NCBI RefSeq assembly: GCF_052324685.1
Contig: NC_135225.1
Span: 14,259,110-14,323,109, forward strand
Source of the DNA: Brachyhypopomus gauderio
Lineage: Eukaryota; Chordata; Actinopteri; Gymnotiformes; Hypopomidae
DNA: 64,000 nucleotides
Reading direction: 5' to 3'
Notes under the pieces: generated by a model
Database searches by the model: none
What the model was told of the DNA's origin: nothing
Seen by the model: the letters and a program-made list of their open reading frames with translations, nothing else
Position numbers and translations under genes: made by a program
In this document: piece by piece, positions 46,387 to 59,010 of the stretch
Layout of the letters: the number at the start of each line of letters is the position of its first letter
Position numbering within the stretch: the first letter of the stretch is position 1

Positions 46387-49309
46387 ACACCTTTAAAAGC
46401 GAGTGAAAAAATAAATACTTATAATTATAAATAATTATAATACACTTATAATTTATAAGTGATCACTTTTAAGCTAGTTGGACCTGAACCAATAAAGAAA
46501 ATAAATCTTTTTTCAGTTTGCAACCTAATTCCGCCTAAATGTGTGTGCCACCTGCCACCTTCCAGCGTTGTAATTAGTGAAGTGTCAGGTTGAGTGTTTT
46601 TTTGTGTTTTCTGTGGGTGTAGCGGTTCCGTAGCATGGAAATCCCCAGCCATTCCATTACTGGCAGAGCAAGGAGCCATCCTCTGTCCAGGTGTAGACTG
46701 ATGAGGGTCCGCACTGGCTACAGTGTGTTTTGTTGTAGGCTACTGATGTTGGGAAGGAAAAACCTTCCTTTCTTTCCTGGCCTGTTAAACAGTCTCCTTT
46801 TGTTCACACTGATGGTCTTAGAAGAGATTTGGGAAGGCAGTGGCTAAGTTTGTGTTTTCATACTCAGTCTAGGGCTAAAACTGGCAAGCCCACAACTCCC
46901 CATGTTGGACTCTGGTTTAAAATGCAGTGACACAGGAAAGCTCAATTTTACATGGTTTACGTAATGAAATATATTATTTATTTGCAAACAGTGAATCAAA
47001 GCCTTAGCTGCTGTTCTATTCAAAGTGCAGAACTTTTATGAATCTAAAACTCACACATGAACCATGAATGTGTTTACAGGTTTATTAGTCTTTAAGCAAT
47101 TACAAAGTGTCATTGCCCAGCCCCCCCCCCAAATCACAAAAATACTGGCACATGCGTTAAGCTTCAAACTGATGTTTTGGTGACCATTAAAAATAATAAT
47201 TTTTACTTTTTTTAAAGAAGGCACTGGATGCAGACAGGTTAACAGTGCCCTTAGTTGAACATTAGTATATGTTAAAATTAATAAATAAAAAATTAATAAG
47301 CAGAATCACTACATGTATTCTAGCTGCCCACCTTGCTGTCTTGCAGGGCACTGGGGGTACAGCTGCACTCGGTGCATAATTTTGTGTGTGGCCTTAAAAA
47401 TGCCTGTGAATGCATAATCAATTGGCTGGAAGAAAGAAAAGCATTTATGCCCCTCAGTGAGCTTTGGTGGCCTTCCAGGCATGGAAGGGTGAAACTTCAA
47501 TAGGAGCCCAATCCAGTTACCCACATAGTGGGAATTAGCCTTCATGGCTGCAGTTACCCCAGTTGTTGGAGTCAACCTTCATGGCTACAATGCTGGGCAG
47601 TACATGACGGTGCATGATGGTGCATCACTCGATCACATAGTGTCACGCTTTGAACGAGGACAGCATGCTGTGTCTGTTGGTGAGTCACTCTGCCTTTGTT
47701 CTGTACTTCAAGTTTAGGTAGTGTTCCAACTGCACCATCACTTTGATCCCTCCATGTCCATAATGGGAGATTTCTGTAATATTTGTGAGAATCTCAGTTT
47801 TCTCATCTGATTTTTAATACAGTTGACAGCTGATATTCAGTTTGATCTGTGCTGTTTGAAACATTGAGTGGTCTTTCTCTTCCTCAGTTATGCTGAAGCA
47901 TGGTCGGTAGGGCAGAGCAGAGCTAAGGTGAGTTTATTCTTTGGTTTATTCTGCTTTTGCACTTGCACTTGTACAAAAGCATCTTCAGGTTTCATTATTA
48001 AGAGATATTAATAATAACTGAAACTAATAATTGAAAGTAGTGTCAGCTTCCTATGTTCCCGCAGACCTGTTTGTGGATCTCACGAGATTAAACTGAAACT
48101 TCACATATAATGTTATTCGCCATGTTTAATGAACCCTTGGTGTTCATTTGTGTCCAGCTGGATGTAAGCAAACTCATTAGGTATTGACAATGGGGCTTTG
48201 CTTTGTTTGTTTGCTCTGCTTAATTTTGCTTAAAAATACATTTGTGGCTGATGTGATTGCTATTGGTTTTTCTATTTTTTTGTTGGAGCAGATGGGAAAG
48301 TTGGGACTTTTACTTTAGATTTGAATTCAGTGACGTATTTGATTTGTATTAGCACAGACCTAGTTGACAATGCGTAACTATTTGACTAACGTGGTGTCCC
48401 TTGGAAATCCCCTCTTCATCCTGATAGAGAATAGAGCAGCTTTTTTGTAAGACACACAAATGCTGATCTTTGCAATCTACAACCAAAGAAGTGAAAGAAA
48501 GGTTGTCTGGAAGGCTGATGTGACTAAAGTACAGCTTACCCAGTCACTCTTACCCAGTCACTATTACCCAGTCACTATTACCCAGTCACTCTTACCCAGT
48601 CACTCTTACCCAGTCACTATTACCCAGTCACTATTACCCAGTCACTATTACCCAGTCAATACTCATACTCAAGATGTTTTATTTGTCACGTGTATTTGTA
48701 GTACAAAGTCATTTAGCCAAGTAGCAGTCCCATGGCTAACAATAGTGCCCTTCGGCTGTCTGTGGGTCGTGGCAAAAGGTTTAAGGACAGGGTGTAGATC
48801 CGTTTGTAAACAGAGTCCCTGTCTGCAAACGCTTGCCTCTGCCTCCACCGTGTGGGTTCCTGTTCAACAGGCTCTGGCCTGAACCATGACACTAGGGAAC
48901 TTGTTTTTCTTAAGGAGAGAGAGTTCATCCTTAGGCTGCCTGTAACTGCTCCTCCTCAGTCAGTTTGTATTTTAGGTGATAACAAAGTCATCATTGTTCT
49001 GATCTCTCAGTTCTCGCTTAAATAATTAAACATGCCCAAAGGCAAGCTTGTAAAAGAAATTCCTGCTTCAATCTTCCAGTGTGTGGTTATATCCTGTCCA
49101 CTGGGACAACTGTGGTGTAACCTTCCACACTCCTGTTTCTGTAGTCTCATATACAAATACCCATAATCCTGTATACATGTACTGTGTGTGCGTGTGTGTG
49201 ACAGGAGAGAGGACAGACCCTAGTGACAGAGCACCATCCACCACTGGGCATACAAGCACACACATTCATGCACAGACAATCTGACAACTGTTTTTATTGA
49301 ACATGAAGA
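46387..49309. other. Intergenic, no gene seen
   Basis: Contains the 14-bp minisatellite at 48536-48658. The minus-strand ORF at 47309-47575 has no recognisable domain. No supported coding gene. Confidence 0.5.
48536..48658. repeat. 14-bp minisatellite (ACCCAGTCACTATT)
   Basis: Nine tandem units alternating between ACTATT and ACTCTT variants. Confidence 0.9.
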
Positions 49310-49520
49310 GACACAGAGTCACACACTCGGGGAGATGTTTTTGTCAGGGACTGCCAATTTACATAATTTCCATGTTTTTGGACTGTGGGAGGAAACCGGA
49401 GACCCCAGAGGAAACCCACGCAGACACCGGGAGAACATAGAACCTCTACTCAGATAGGGACTTGAACTTAAGACCCTGAGTGCTGAGAGGCAAAAGTGTT
49501 AACCACACAACTGCAATGTA
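49310..49520 (-). mobile_element. SINE-like repeat
   Basis: The text TTTTTGGACTGTGGGAGGAA then ACCGGAGACCCCAGAGGAAA and CCCACGCAGACACCGGGAGA is the well-known body of a widespread fish SINE in antisense. The tRNA-like head is degraded near 49470-49520. Confidence 0.7.
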
Positions 49521-49649
49521 CTTAGGTAAGATATGGAAAAATTGCAGTGAGAAGTGGGAAGGAAAAAGTGTAGTGTAGTGAGAAACAGTTTCTCTGGAAA
49601 CTGTGTACTTTGCTACAATTCCCCCAAGCCACCCCCCCCCTTCCAGTTT

Positions 49650-50234
49650 ATCAGCCAATCACATGGCAGCAACTCAGTACATTTAGGCAGGTAGACATGG
49701 CCAAGACAATTTGCTGCAGTTCAAAACTGGTGATTTAGGTGACTTTGAACGTGGCATGGTTGTTGGTGCCAGACGGGCTGGTCTGAGTAAACTGCTGATC
49801 TACTGGGATTTTCATGCACAACCATCTCTAGGGTTTACAGACAATGGTCCGAAAAACAGAAAATATCCAGTGAGTGGCAGTTCCATGACTGGCGGTTCTG
49901 TGTTGATGCCAGAGGTCAGAGGAGAATGGCCAGTCTGGTTCGAGCTGATAGAATGGCAACAGTAACTCAAAAAACCAGTCGTTACAATCGAGGCATGCAG
50001 AAAAGCATCTCTGAACCCACAACATGTCAAACCTTGAGGCAGGTGGGCTACAGCAGCAGAAAACCACACCAGGTGCCACTCCTGTCAGCTAAGAACAGGA
50101 AATTGAGGCTACAATTTGCACAGGCTCACCAAAATTGAACAATAGAAGATTGGAAAAACATTGCCTGCTCTGATGACTCGATTTCTGTTGCGACACTCAA
50201 ATGGTATACCTAATAAAGTGGCCGGTGAGTGTAT
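49650..50234 (+). mobile_element. Tc1-like transposon remnant
   Basis: Same family as 20485 and 34493 but in plus orientation: DFERGMVVGARRAG (N-terminal helix-turn-helix part) and, in another frame, NRKLRLQFAQAHQN. It ends at AATAAAGTGGCCGGTGAGTG. The 3' half of the transposase gene is deleted after about 50190. Confidence 0.85.
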
Positions 50235-50237
50235 ATA

Positions 50238-51341
50238 CACTGCTAAAAAAAAATAAAGGAAACACTTAAGCAACACAATGTAACTCCAAGTCAACCACAC
50301 CTCTGTGAAACCAACCTCTTCAGTTAGGAAGCAACACTGATTGTGAATCAATTTCACCTGCGGTTGTGAAAATGGAACAGACAACAGGTAGAAATAAGAG
50401 GCAATTAGCAAGCTATCCCTTGTAAAGGAGTGGTTCTGCTAATATCCATGTTTCTGCTCAAACTGTCAAAAACAGATTCCATGAGGGTGGTATGACGTCC
50501 ACAAGTGGGGCTTGTGCTTACAGCCAAAAACCGTGTAGGGCGATTGGCATTTGCCAGAGAACACCAAGATTGATTCACCATTGGCGCCCTGTGCTCTTCA
50601 CGGATGAGAGCAGCTTCACACTGAGCATATGTGACAGACATGACGGACTTTGGAGACGCCGTGGAGAACATTCTGCTGCCTGCATCATCCTCCAGCATGA
50701 CCGGTTGGCAGTAGGTCAGTAATGGTGTGAGGAGACAATTCTTAGGAGGGCCGGACAGACCTCCATGTGCTAGCCAGAGGTTCACTGACTGCCATTAGGT
50801 ACCGGGATGAGATCCCCATTGTGAGACCATATGCTGGCGCAGTGGGCCCTGGGTTCCTTCTGATGCATGACATTGCTAGGCCTCATGTGGCTGAAGTGTG
50901 TCAGCAGTTCCTGCATGATGAAGGCATTAATGCTATGGACTGGCCTACATTTTACACAGACCTGAATCCAATCACGCACATCTGGGACATCATCCACCAA
51001 CGCCACATTACACCACAGACTGTCCAGGAGTTGACTGACACTTTAATCCAGGTCTGGGAGGAGATTCCTCAGGACAACATCCGCCATCTCATCAGTAGCA
51101 TGCCCAGGCATGTGGAGGCCACACACACTACTGAGCCTCATTTTAACTTGTCTTGAGGAATTTTCACTGAAGTTGGATGAGCCATTTGATTTTCCACTTT
51201 GATTTTGAGTATGATTTCAACTCCAAACCTCCATAATTTTTTTGTTATTTTGTTCTCAACACATTCCACTATGTAATAAATAACGATTTTCAACTGGAAT
51301 ATTTTATTCATTGAGATCTAGGATGTCTTTTTTTAGCAGTG
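50238..51341 (+). mobile_element. Tc1-like transposon with dead transposase
   Basis: The termini CACTGCTAAAAAAAAATAAA and the matching TTTTTTTAGCAGTG are inverted repeats in a TATA context. An open stretch at 50767-51156 encodes the C-terminal half of the DDE transposase: LLMHDIARPHVA holds the second Asp, but in DLNPITHIWD the catalytic Glu of the usual IEH motif is Thr. The N-terminal domain is largely deleted (50420-50480). Confidence 0.88.
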
Positions 51342-52384
51342 TATATACACACACACACACACACATACACACACACACTGCTTGTGTAATATAAATATTT
51401 TGTGAGGTCACATACTGATGTTGGACACCACTGCATCCGATACTTTGCATTGCACTTGATGTATGGCTTGGATGCAGCTGCTCGACCATGGAAACCCATT
51501 CCATGAAGCTCTGTATTTCTGATTTTACAAGGGCCATTGACTAATTTTGAATCTGTGTGTGTTTATAATTTTAAAACTAGCTTTTATATTTTAGAGGTAA
51601 TAGCTGCAGTCCACAACATTTATCTCTTCAGAGCTTCCTCCACGTCCACCGAGACCTATTCAGCGGCATGTGCCAGGTGAAATTGTAGCAGCGTGACTTC
51701 AGCAAAATCTCATTTATTGAGGCACATGGCACTAAAATCTTAACTCTAGTACCTGACCATATTAAACACTATTAGAAAACCTGATGGTTGATGGTTGTCT
51801 GTCAGAATGATACCAAGTCTACCTTTGAAGATGACTGACTGTTATGACATGTAGAAGCAGTTCTCAGTGTGGGATCTTCTTCCCACTCCCACATGATCAG
51901 TGATCCACAAAGAGGATCCTGTACATTCAATTTTATATGACACTGACTGTAAACTATTGAAGTGTCATTTTGGCTAGAACCGTTCAGCTTTAAACAGGTC
52001 TTATTGTCATCAGGCAAAAATTATTTTAAATAATCCTTAACTGAGTTGTACTGTGTGTGTGTATATGTGTGTGTGTGGCTTGCTGGAGCTAATGGGTGCA
52101 TATACTGAAACACACACAAGCACTCAGCTGCCCCCCTGATGGGGGTGATTGTATGTCTGATTTGCCAATATGAATTAGTCCATTAAAAAAGGGGCACAAT
52201 GTGTTTTGCTTGACTCTGTTGTGGTCTTTAGAAATTGATTGTTTGTTGATTATAGTGCTCTGAGTACATAGTTTCATACCTCTTAAAGTCAACGTGTCAC
52301 TACAACACACACACGTGATGTTGCTGGAGAACAATGGGCTATCTGTAAGGTTTTCACTGGGAAAGACACAGCACAGGACCAGCT
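51342..52384. other. Intergenic, no gene seen
   Basis: Short CA and GT tracts at 51350-51380 and 52055-52080. No coding feature supported. Confidence 0.5.
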
Positions 52385-52655
52385 GAGAAAGGGAGGGAGG
52401 GAGAGAGAGAGAGAGAGAGAGAGGAGATGGAGGGAAAGAGCAACAGAGACAGGGGGAGAGAAAGAGAAATCCAAAGAAGGAGAAAAGAGGAATAAAGGGG
52501 GAGGAAGAAGGAGAGAGGAGTCAAGGAGGGAGAAAGGGGAGAGGGAGAGAGAGAGAGAGTGAGGGAGAGAGATAGAGAGAGATCAAGTGAGCAAGAGCGA
52601 GGGAGGGGAGAGGGAGAGGAAGGGGAGAGAGAGGGGGAGAGAGAGATGGCATTTT
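52385..52655. repeat. Long purine tract (GA-rich)
   Basis: About 270 bp that is almost wholly A and G on the plus strand, with several pure GA stretches. Confidence 0.9.
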
Positions 52656-53986
52656 TAGAAACTAGAAACGTTTGTCACATGCTGCTATTCAGCCGTTTGA
52701 GGCGTGTGATTCTGTCTAACGGGCCTTTCTTCAGAAGCATACACACTCCCTCTCATCTCACCCTACTCACCCCTTTTCTTCACTGGACTAACCAGTCTAA
52801 CTAGTGTCATTATTACCAGGAATACTTCACGTGCACTCTGAGTCCTGCAAGGCTGATGGAATTTGCTGGCTGCCCTGTGTACTCTATACCACCCACAGGA
52901 CCCCAGAAATCAGCACCATGGACAGGACCCGGTCTTTGGCTGGATGGGCTTTGGTTGCCCTGCCTGGGACAGTACTGCAGATCCCACTGAAAACTTTGTG
53001 GTCTGCCTGTGATTCATTACAACACTCACGCCCTTGTGCTTCAGGCGCAGACAGGGTTAAAGAGCAGATTTATCTACTTTACACTTATCCAGTGTTGTGA
53101 TTTCATGGAGGGATGACCTCATCACCCTCTCTTAGGTTTTCCAGTGTGGGTGTACACCTCTGTAACTTTACTGGGTCTTATTGGCTGAAGATTGTTAGAT
53201 AGTATGCTGTGGAATGCCACTGTGTTATAAAAAAGCATTGAGCTCAATCCTAGCGGGGGTGGTGGGGGGTGGGGGGTGGTTTCATGTCCGTCTGTGTTTG
53301 GGATCCCAGGGTGCAGTGTGGGACTGTATGTGGGAAGATTTGTGCCTGAGGCAGCTCAGGTGTAGCGCAGGAGTTTGTGAACCTTGGGGGAGTTTTCAAT
53401 TACGCAACTACTTAAAAACAAAGTGACACATACTCATTAAATGTCCACAGTACGCAGAAAATGTGAAATTATTTTTAGTATTATTGATGAAGAAAACTCA
53501 CTTCCCATTTGTGTCTTAATAACCATACAACTAAAGCCAGAACTGAACCGGCAAAATTAGTCAGTCGATTGCTCAAGCTGCTTTCCTGTTTTCCCTGTAC
53601 CATGAATATCTCACAAAGTTCATATACAGAAATGCGATGTAATAAAGCCAGCGACCACATGACTTCCTCCCACTGGTTCATGGTGAGTAAGATCCCTGAT
53701 TTACAACGGCTCATTGGGTTTCCTTCCTGCGATGAGGGCTGGAACCAAGCGTCCTCATGCTGTGGTGTGTACGGCTGCCTGTTGGTGCAAGACGTTTAAA
53801 TAAAGGGTCACTCTGGCGAAGGGAAAAGAGAGAAAGAGAGGGAGAGAATGGGAGAGAGAGGCAGAGCGATCTAGACAATTCTAGAAGGTCGTTGTGCAGA
53901 AGGTGCCTGCTCTCTGCTCTTGCATCAGTTTAGCTCCTGTATTCGAACGGCAGCTGAGGGGACTTCATCTGCCAGCCTGTCACCCA
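52656..53986. other. Intergenic, no gene seen
   Basis: A G-rich stretch lies at 53252-53280. The open frames at 52804-53100 and 53509-53799 show no domain or splice context. Confidence 0.45.
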
Positions 53987-53995
53987 CACACACAT

Positions 53996-54072
<77 letters not shown>
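53987..54072. repeat. (CA)n microsatellite
   Basis: About 85 bp of CA, interrupted once at about 54027. Confidence 0.9.
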
Positions 54073-54073
<1 letters not shown>

Positions 54074-54721
54074 GACTCACTAAAATAGACTTGCTGTTTA
54101 TGGCAACTCCTTATCTAGGTGGAGATCAGAACCTGCTGGTTTGTAAATGCAGCGTGCATGTTTAGAATATTCTGTCAGAGCCTTTAATATATCTGTGATC
54201 AACCCTCACACTGGTGTGAGTAACGTATGTGCTGGGAATGTGGTCATTATTATGTGTGGGGGCTACTGGACCACAGTATGGCCTTATTCACCTGAGCCTT
54301 GAGTTCATGTTCTTCTTAACCTCGAGTGAGGCAGAGACCATCTGTTCTTAAGGTAAACTGTGTGTATATAAACACTGTGTGCCTCTGTCTGTTTCCACAG
54401 CTTGGTCTGCTAGCCCAGCTCCTTATAGCATTTGGCCCATGGAGCTTTGTTTGTGTTTGTGTCTTTGTTGTGCACAATGACTGCTAGTTTAGTTTAGTGG
54501 AAATAGATGAACGTTTACATTTGTACATTTTTTGATTTGGAACACATATCTTCTAAGTGTGGGATGATTTTAATACAGTATTGGAAAAAAGGCCATTCAG
54601 AAGATTTAAAAACTTTTCTGATGGTCTTTTGTAGAAACCACTTAACATAGCTAGCCACACACACATCTTATTACTTCACACTATTTTTACACGTATTACT
54701 CATTTTAGATTCTGTATTGTA
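54073..54721. other. Intergenic, no gene seen
   Basis: No feature beyond unique-looking AT-rich sequence. Confidence 0.45.
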
Positions 54722-55580
54722 CAGTGGCCAGAAAAAATATGTGAACCCTTTAAAATTATGTGGTTTTCTGCACATGAATTGGTCATAAAATTTGATCTGA
54801 TCTACATCTCATTCCCAAGTGTAGACAAACTAAATGTGATAATACCACACAAACAATGATATCTGGCTCCAAGATGGTGGAACAATCTTCCACTTACTGC
54901 TTGGACTGCAAGGTCTCTTGCCGTCTTCAAACGTAGACCTGTTTGTTGAGTACTTAAATGATCACTAACACAGCAAGTAGCACTTGTTGTTTTCATTCCT
55001 AAATTGTATGTTTATATGTCTATTGTTATTTGTGCTTCTTGGTTTTAATTCCTGTTTAAGTGAGCCTGTTTAATTGAAATATTTCTTGTTGGTTTTAATT
55101 CCTGTTTAAGTGAGCCTGTTTAATTGAAATATTAGGTAATGGCATTGATTCCTATAGTTTGTAGTAGTCTGGCTCAAAAGTATCTTGAATTCTGACCTAT
55201 ATATGCTACTATCTAAGATGCAAAGCACTTTGTGGGTGTTGCTCTGGATAAGAGCATCTGTTAATGACTGGTAGGTGCGAATCAATAGTGAGGGGAGGAG
55301 GATATGGGCCATTGCTGGGGATTCTGGGTGTTGGAGTTCCTGAGGTTGTGCGGCATGACATGTTCACACCAGACATCCTAAGAATATGGCTGAGCTGAAG
55401 CAGTTCTGTAAGGAGGAACATTCCTTCTGAACATTGTGCAGGTCTGATCAGCAGCTACCAGAAATGCTTGTTGGTGGTTATTGCTGCCAAAGGAGGTTCA
55501 ACCAATTATTAAATCCAAGGGTTAACTTACTTATTCCACCAGCCCTGTGAATGCTTACTCTACACTTTCCAACATCTTCA
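54722..55580. mobile_element. DNA-transposon relic carrying a nested LINE/SINE tail
   Basis: The left end (GGCCAGAAAAAATATGTGAA then CCCTTTAAAATTATGTGG) and the right end (TTAAATCCAAGGGTTAACTT) match the ends of a common fish Tc1-like family that reads 'gtgaaccctt...'. Between them lies an L2/SINE-type tail (GCAAAGCACTTTGTGGGTGT, then CTCTGGATAAGAGCATCTG) at about 55215-55262. A 50-bp tandem duplication sits at 55039-55134. Confidence 0.6.
55039..55134. repeat. 50-bp direct tandem duplication
   Basis: The block starting TTGGTTTTAATTCCTGTTTA at 55039 recurs 50 bp later at 55089, nearly identical. Confidence 0.9.
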
Positions 55581-55989
55581 AAATATCACACCAAAGAGTT
55601 TTGGGGTAGCAAATGTGTGTAAAATCTTTATTCGGTTCACTGCACAGGTTATTATATTACTTTTAGGTAATCGGTAAAATAAACAAATTGTTATCAAATC
55701 ATTCCAATTCTTAAAATACATTACCTCATGTTCTCCTGATATGACTTTCATTTGGAATACCGAATTTGGAGTAACTGGATTTTAGTTTACCATACATATA
55801 TTTTTGAAGCTCTATAAAATCACCAAATACATCTATCAGATCACATTATAACATGTATTCTGTAAATACAAGCCACAGGCCACTCCCACTGCCTCACCTT
55901 GGGAAATAGAGACCAAGATAAAGGATAACAGATAGAGCTCCAGAAGAGTATAAATATCAAAAAGGGAACCTGGCAATAGAAGAAAGGCT

Positions 55990-56400
55990 ATGGCCATTCC
56001 ATAATTGAGCCTACAGAGTCTGTTACACAAAGGTTAACAGTACTGGCATAAAGACTGCAGAGATATACAAAAGAAGCAGAAGACACAAGAATGCCCTTTT
56101 CCCCGGTAAATCGATCAAAACTGTTGTTGTGGAACAGGAGTGTGAATCCACCCAGATCTGATACAGAACAGCACTGGAAGTGCATCTGGCACAGTGAAGT
56201 GTCACAGGACACCAGTGCTCAGTGGTTACAAGATTTCAAAGCAAGACACCACAATCTCCCAGAGCAGGACCCAGTCAGTAGTACAACAGCAGAGAGCAGG
56301 TCAGGAACATGACGAATTAAGCAGTCCTGGCCCTGACCTCATCCATGCTGTCAGGCTAAAGAAAATTATAGCCCTGCATGGCCAACCTGCAGAGTAAATA
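55990..56400 (+). mobile_element. Degenerate non-LTR retrotransposon fragment
   Basis: The stretch around 56300-56400 reads, across frames, like the start of a reverse-transcriptase region of fish non-LTR elements (SSPGPDLIHAVRLKKIIALHGQPAE, compare the usual GPDMIHxYWLKK). Stops and shifts are frequent. It seems to belong with 58200-59005 beyond the hAT insertion. Confidence 0.5.
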
Positions 56401-56550
56401 AAGCACATTCTCCCTTTTTTACTGGCTAATAAAAGGACCCCAACAATCCAACTACAATCCACCGTCCAACTTCAGAACAAAACACCATCCAACTACAGAC
56501 AAAAACGTCATCCACCATCCAATCCAGATCATCATAAAGTGTGAAAGAAA

Positions 56551-58191
56551 TAGAGGTGTCTTCAGCTAAGGATTTTCATAGTCGAATTTGATTCGTCAGA
56601 TTTTCCCTTTAGTCGACTAATAGTCTAATCAGGTTTTTTTTTATCTAGAGCACCTTAAACGGGACCCCGTTCTCATTCAGGACTTTTTTGCACTTCAAAG
56701 TAAAAACCTAAAACACTCAGATAAATGAATAAACATAGTCGGTTGTCTTTATTCAGCTTTTATTTATTTATTTACTTATTTATGTTTTAATGAAACGTTA
56801 GAGAACATTAACAAAAAAAAGGCACCGTCAGTGCTGTCGTGGAAATTTTCTGAAAATCTGCCCAGCTGGATCCCTGTCCAGACTGACGGGCACAAGGCTG
56901 AGTCCTATTTCACATGGGCGATACCGTTATTCCCCCATCTTATAGACTCTCGTAGGCGATATCTCTCTATATCCCTATCTAATTACAGAGAACCTCCAGC
57001 AGGCAGACACTGGTGAATATTTAACACACAGAAAAAAAAAATCCTAAAATTTAATAAACTGAAAATTCCCACTTTCTGCCGTTTGTTTGACCGGGTGGAG
57101 AACACCACCGGAAACTGGCGGTGACGCCACTCCCTAGATAGGTATCCCTCAGGGAGCGTCCTCGAAGATCAGTCACCGCCTTTCCGGGGTGCCCCTCGCC
57201 GATCTTGTTCGTGACGCCAAATTGTCATGGAAATTTTCTGAAAATGGATGAGGATAAAATTGAAAATGGATAAATTTAAATGATAAATTTATTACAAAAA
57301 TATAAATATATATAAATAGGACAAAGACAGACACAGACATGAGAGTCTCATTCAAGCATGACAACTCTGAAGGCAAGGGGGGCAGTCCCCCTGCTTATAT
57401 ACAATCACACAATTCAGCAGTTCTAGCAAGCAGGTTATCTTTGGCACAGCATGTTCCAAAACATAGGCGTCTAGCAGGCTACTATGTGTGTATCTCCTAA
57501 TGTGGACTTCCCTAGGTTTAGCGGAAGCAACTGATATATCAGTTGAACACAGAGACAGCTAAATGACCCAAGTATAGTAGCTTAGTGACTACCAGTTAAC
57601 AGAGTGCTCTTACCCTTTGCACTCCCCTTGACCTGGGTCACAGTATAGCACACATATGCATAAGATGAACTAAACATGGTTACAGTGAATCACACTACTT
57701 CATTATTGTAGGCCTTCTGCTTAATCAGAATGACATATACTAAATCATAAAGTTCATAATGATCTCTTATAATAACTAAACATGATCTAATCAATAATGT
57801 CTGTCACAGTGCACAAATCGATACAGCAGGCAGGCACTGTGCAAAATGTCAAAAATATGTATATACGCTATCTATCGTGTAGCGTGGTCAGCTCTGCTCG
57901 TTTGGATTGTGCAACTGCAGGGTGTGATTTATTAATGTGTAGTAAGGAAGATGCCTATTGTTAATGCACACACATAATTTTAAAATATTTATTAACAAAA
58001 ATTAGGATGATTTTATTTGACAAAGGGCTATATATAACGAAAACAAAGACATTTCATGTAACAACTAATGCTTAGCAGCATCCTTGAGCACCCCCAAGCA
58101 GTTAGAATGGTACATTCGACTATGACGTTCATAATCGACTAGGGGTATAGTCGACTATAGTCGAATCAGCGACTATTGCAGGTCACCCCTA
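56551..58191. mobile_element. hAT element, 1,641 bp, interrupted by an LTR insertion
   Basis: The termini TAGAGGTGTCTTCAGC and the right end GCAGGTCACCCCTA are imperfect inverted repeats, with TAGTCGA-rich subterminal sequence at both ends. An exact 8-bp duplication GAAAGAAA lies at 56543-56550 and 58192-58199. No transposase remains. It is inserted into the degenerate non-LTR sequence. Confidence 0.88.
56835..57808 (-). mobile_element. LTR-retroelement remnant nested in the hAT element
   Basis: On the minus strand, an apparent full LTR (57808 down to 57225; TGTGACAGAC ... CCATGACA) is followed by TTTGGCGTCACGAACAAG, which looks like a primer-binding site and leader. The remnant ends with only the last ~25 bases of a second LTR at 56835 (ATTTTCAGAAAATTTCCACG then ACA). 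GTGC flanks it at 56831-56834 and 57809-57812, a 4-bp duplication. No gag, pol or env coding is present. Family (Gypsy-like or retrovirus-like) is not determined. Confidence 0.7.
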
Positions 58192-58199
58192 GAAAGAAA

Positions 58200-59008
58200 A
58201 ATACCAAGGAGATGCAGTGACCTCAGCCAGATCAACAACAATAAGAGTGGATATGGGTAGAGAATCAGGAGTAGAATGTCTATCAGCCACCTCCTGTATG
58301 AGATCGAGCTGTATGCCAATATGTAATGGGACCCTGACTCACCAATGAACCTTCCTAGGATCTATAGCAAGAATACAGCCAAATCAGTCTGGAAAAATGT
58401 GGTTGGCTCAGTATAAATAGAGCTGATCAGTTGATCAGGCCTGGGGAAGCAACCTTCAACAAACCTGGAGGTTACCTACAAATACCTAGGGATTCTCCAA
58501 TCACACAGGAACAATGAGGCAGAAACAAGAAGATGGTAACATGCCTCCATTGGGTAAGGCAGGCCTGAGGAGTCATCTGACTGAGAACAATAAGATAAAC
58601 CATAAACTCATGTCCTCTGCCAGGCATTAGATACCCAGCAGACAGAGTATGCAGTAAACACGAGACACCTGGGGCACTCCAGCTAAAAGCTGTACATCAG
58701 CTGGGTGAAGGAGGAAAGGGGCCTACCTAGTGTAAGACCCACTGTCCAGGGTGAGACTTCCTGCCTTAGTCAGATGTAGTTACCATGCAAGCAGAGGAGG
58801 TGCCATTGAAGGATAAACCCCTCCATGGAATATACCATTGACAGATAGAAGATGGGTTTGACATAAGAAACTCCTACTTATAGGCCAAATGAAGCAGGGA
58901 TGCATCACACCAGAGAAAACACAAAATACAGTCTGTGCAAAGGAGTCCCTGAGACAATCCAGCACCTAGTACCAGGATGCAAGATGCTGGCAGGAAAAGC
59001 ATAATATG
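58200..59008 (+). mobile_element. Degenerate non-LTR reverse-transcriptase remnant
   Basis: Broken frames contain phrases typical of a fish non-LTR family: SYKYLGI-like (GGTTACCTACAAATACCTAG), then GNNEAETR, and a 3' zinc-knuckle-type ending. Many stops. Its 3' end abuts the L2 element at about 59010. Confidence 0.5.
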
Positions 59009-59010
59009 AG

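Noticed and set aside
47309-47575. 88-codon minus-strand ORF
   Set aside because: Weak protein-like look, but no family recognised and no neighbouring exons; may be an old transposon piece.
53509-53799. 96-codon ORF
   Set aside because: No domain, no splice context and poor composition.
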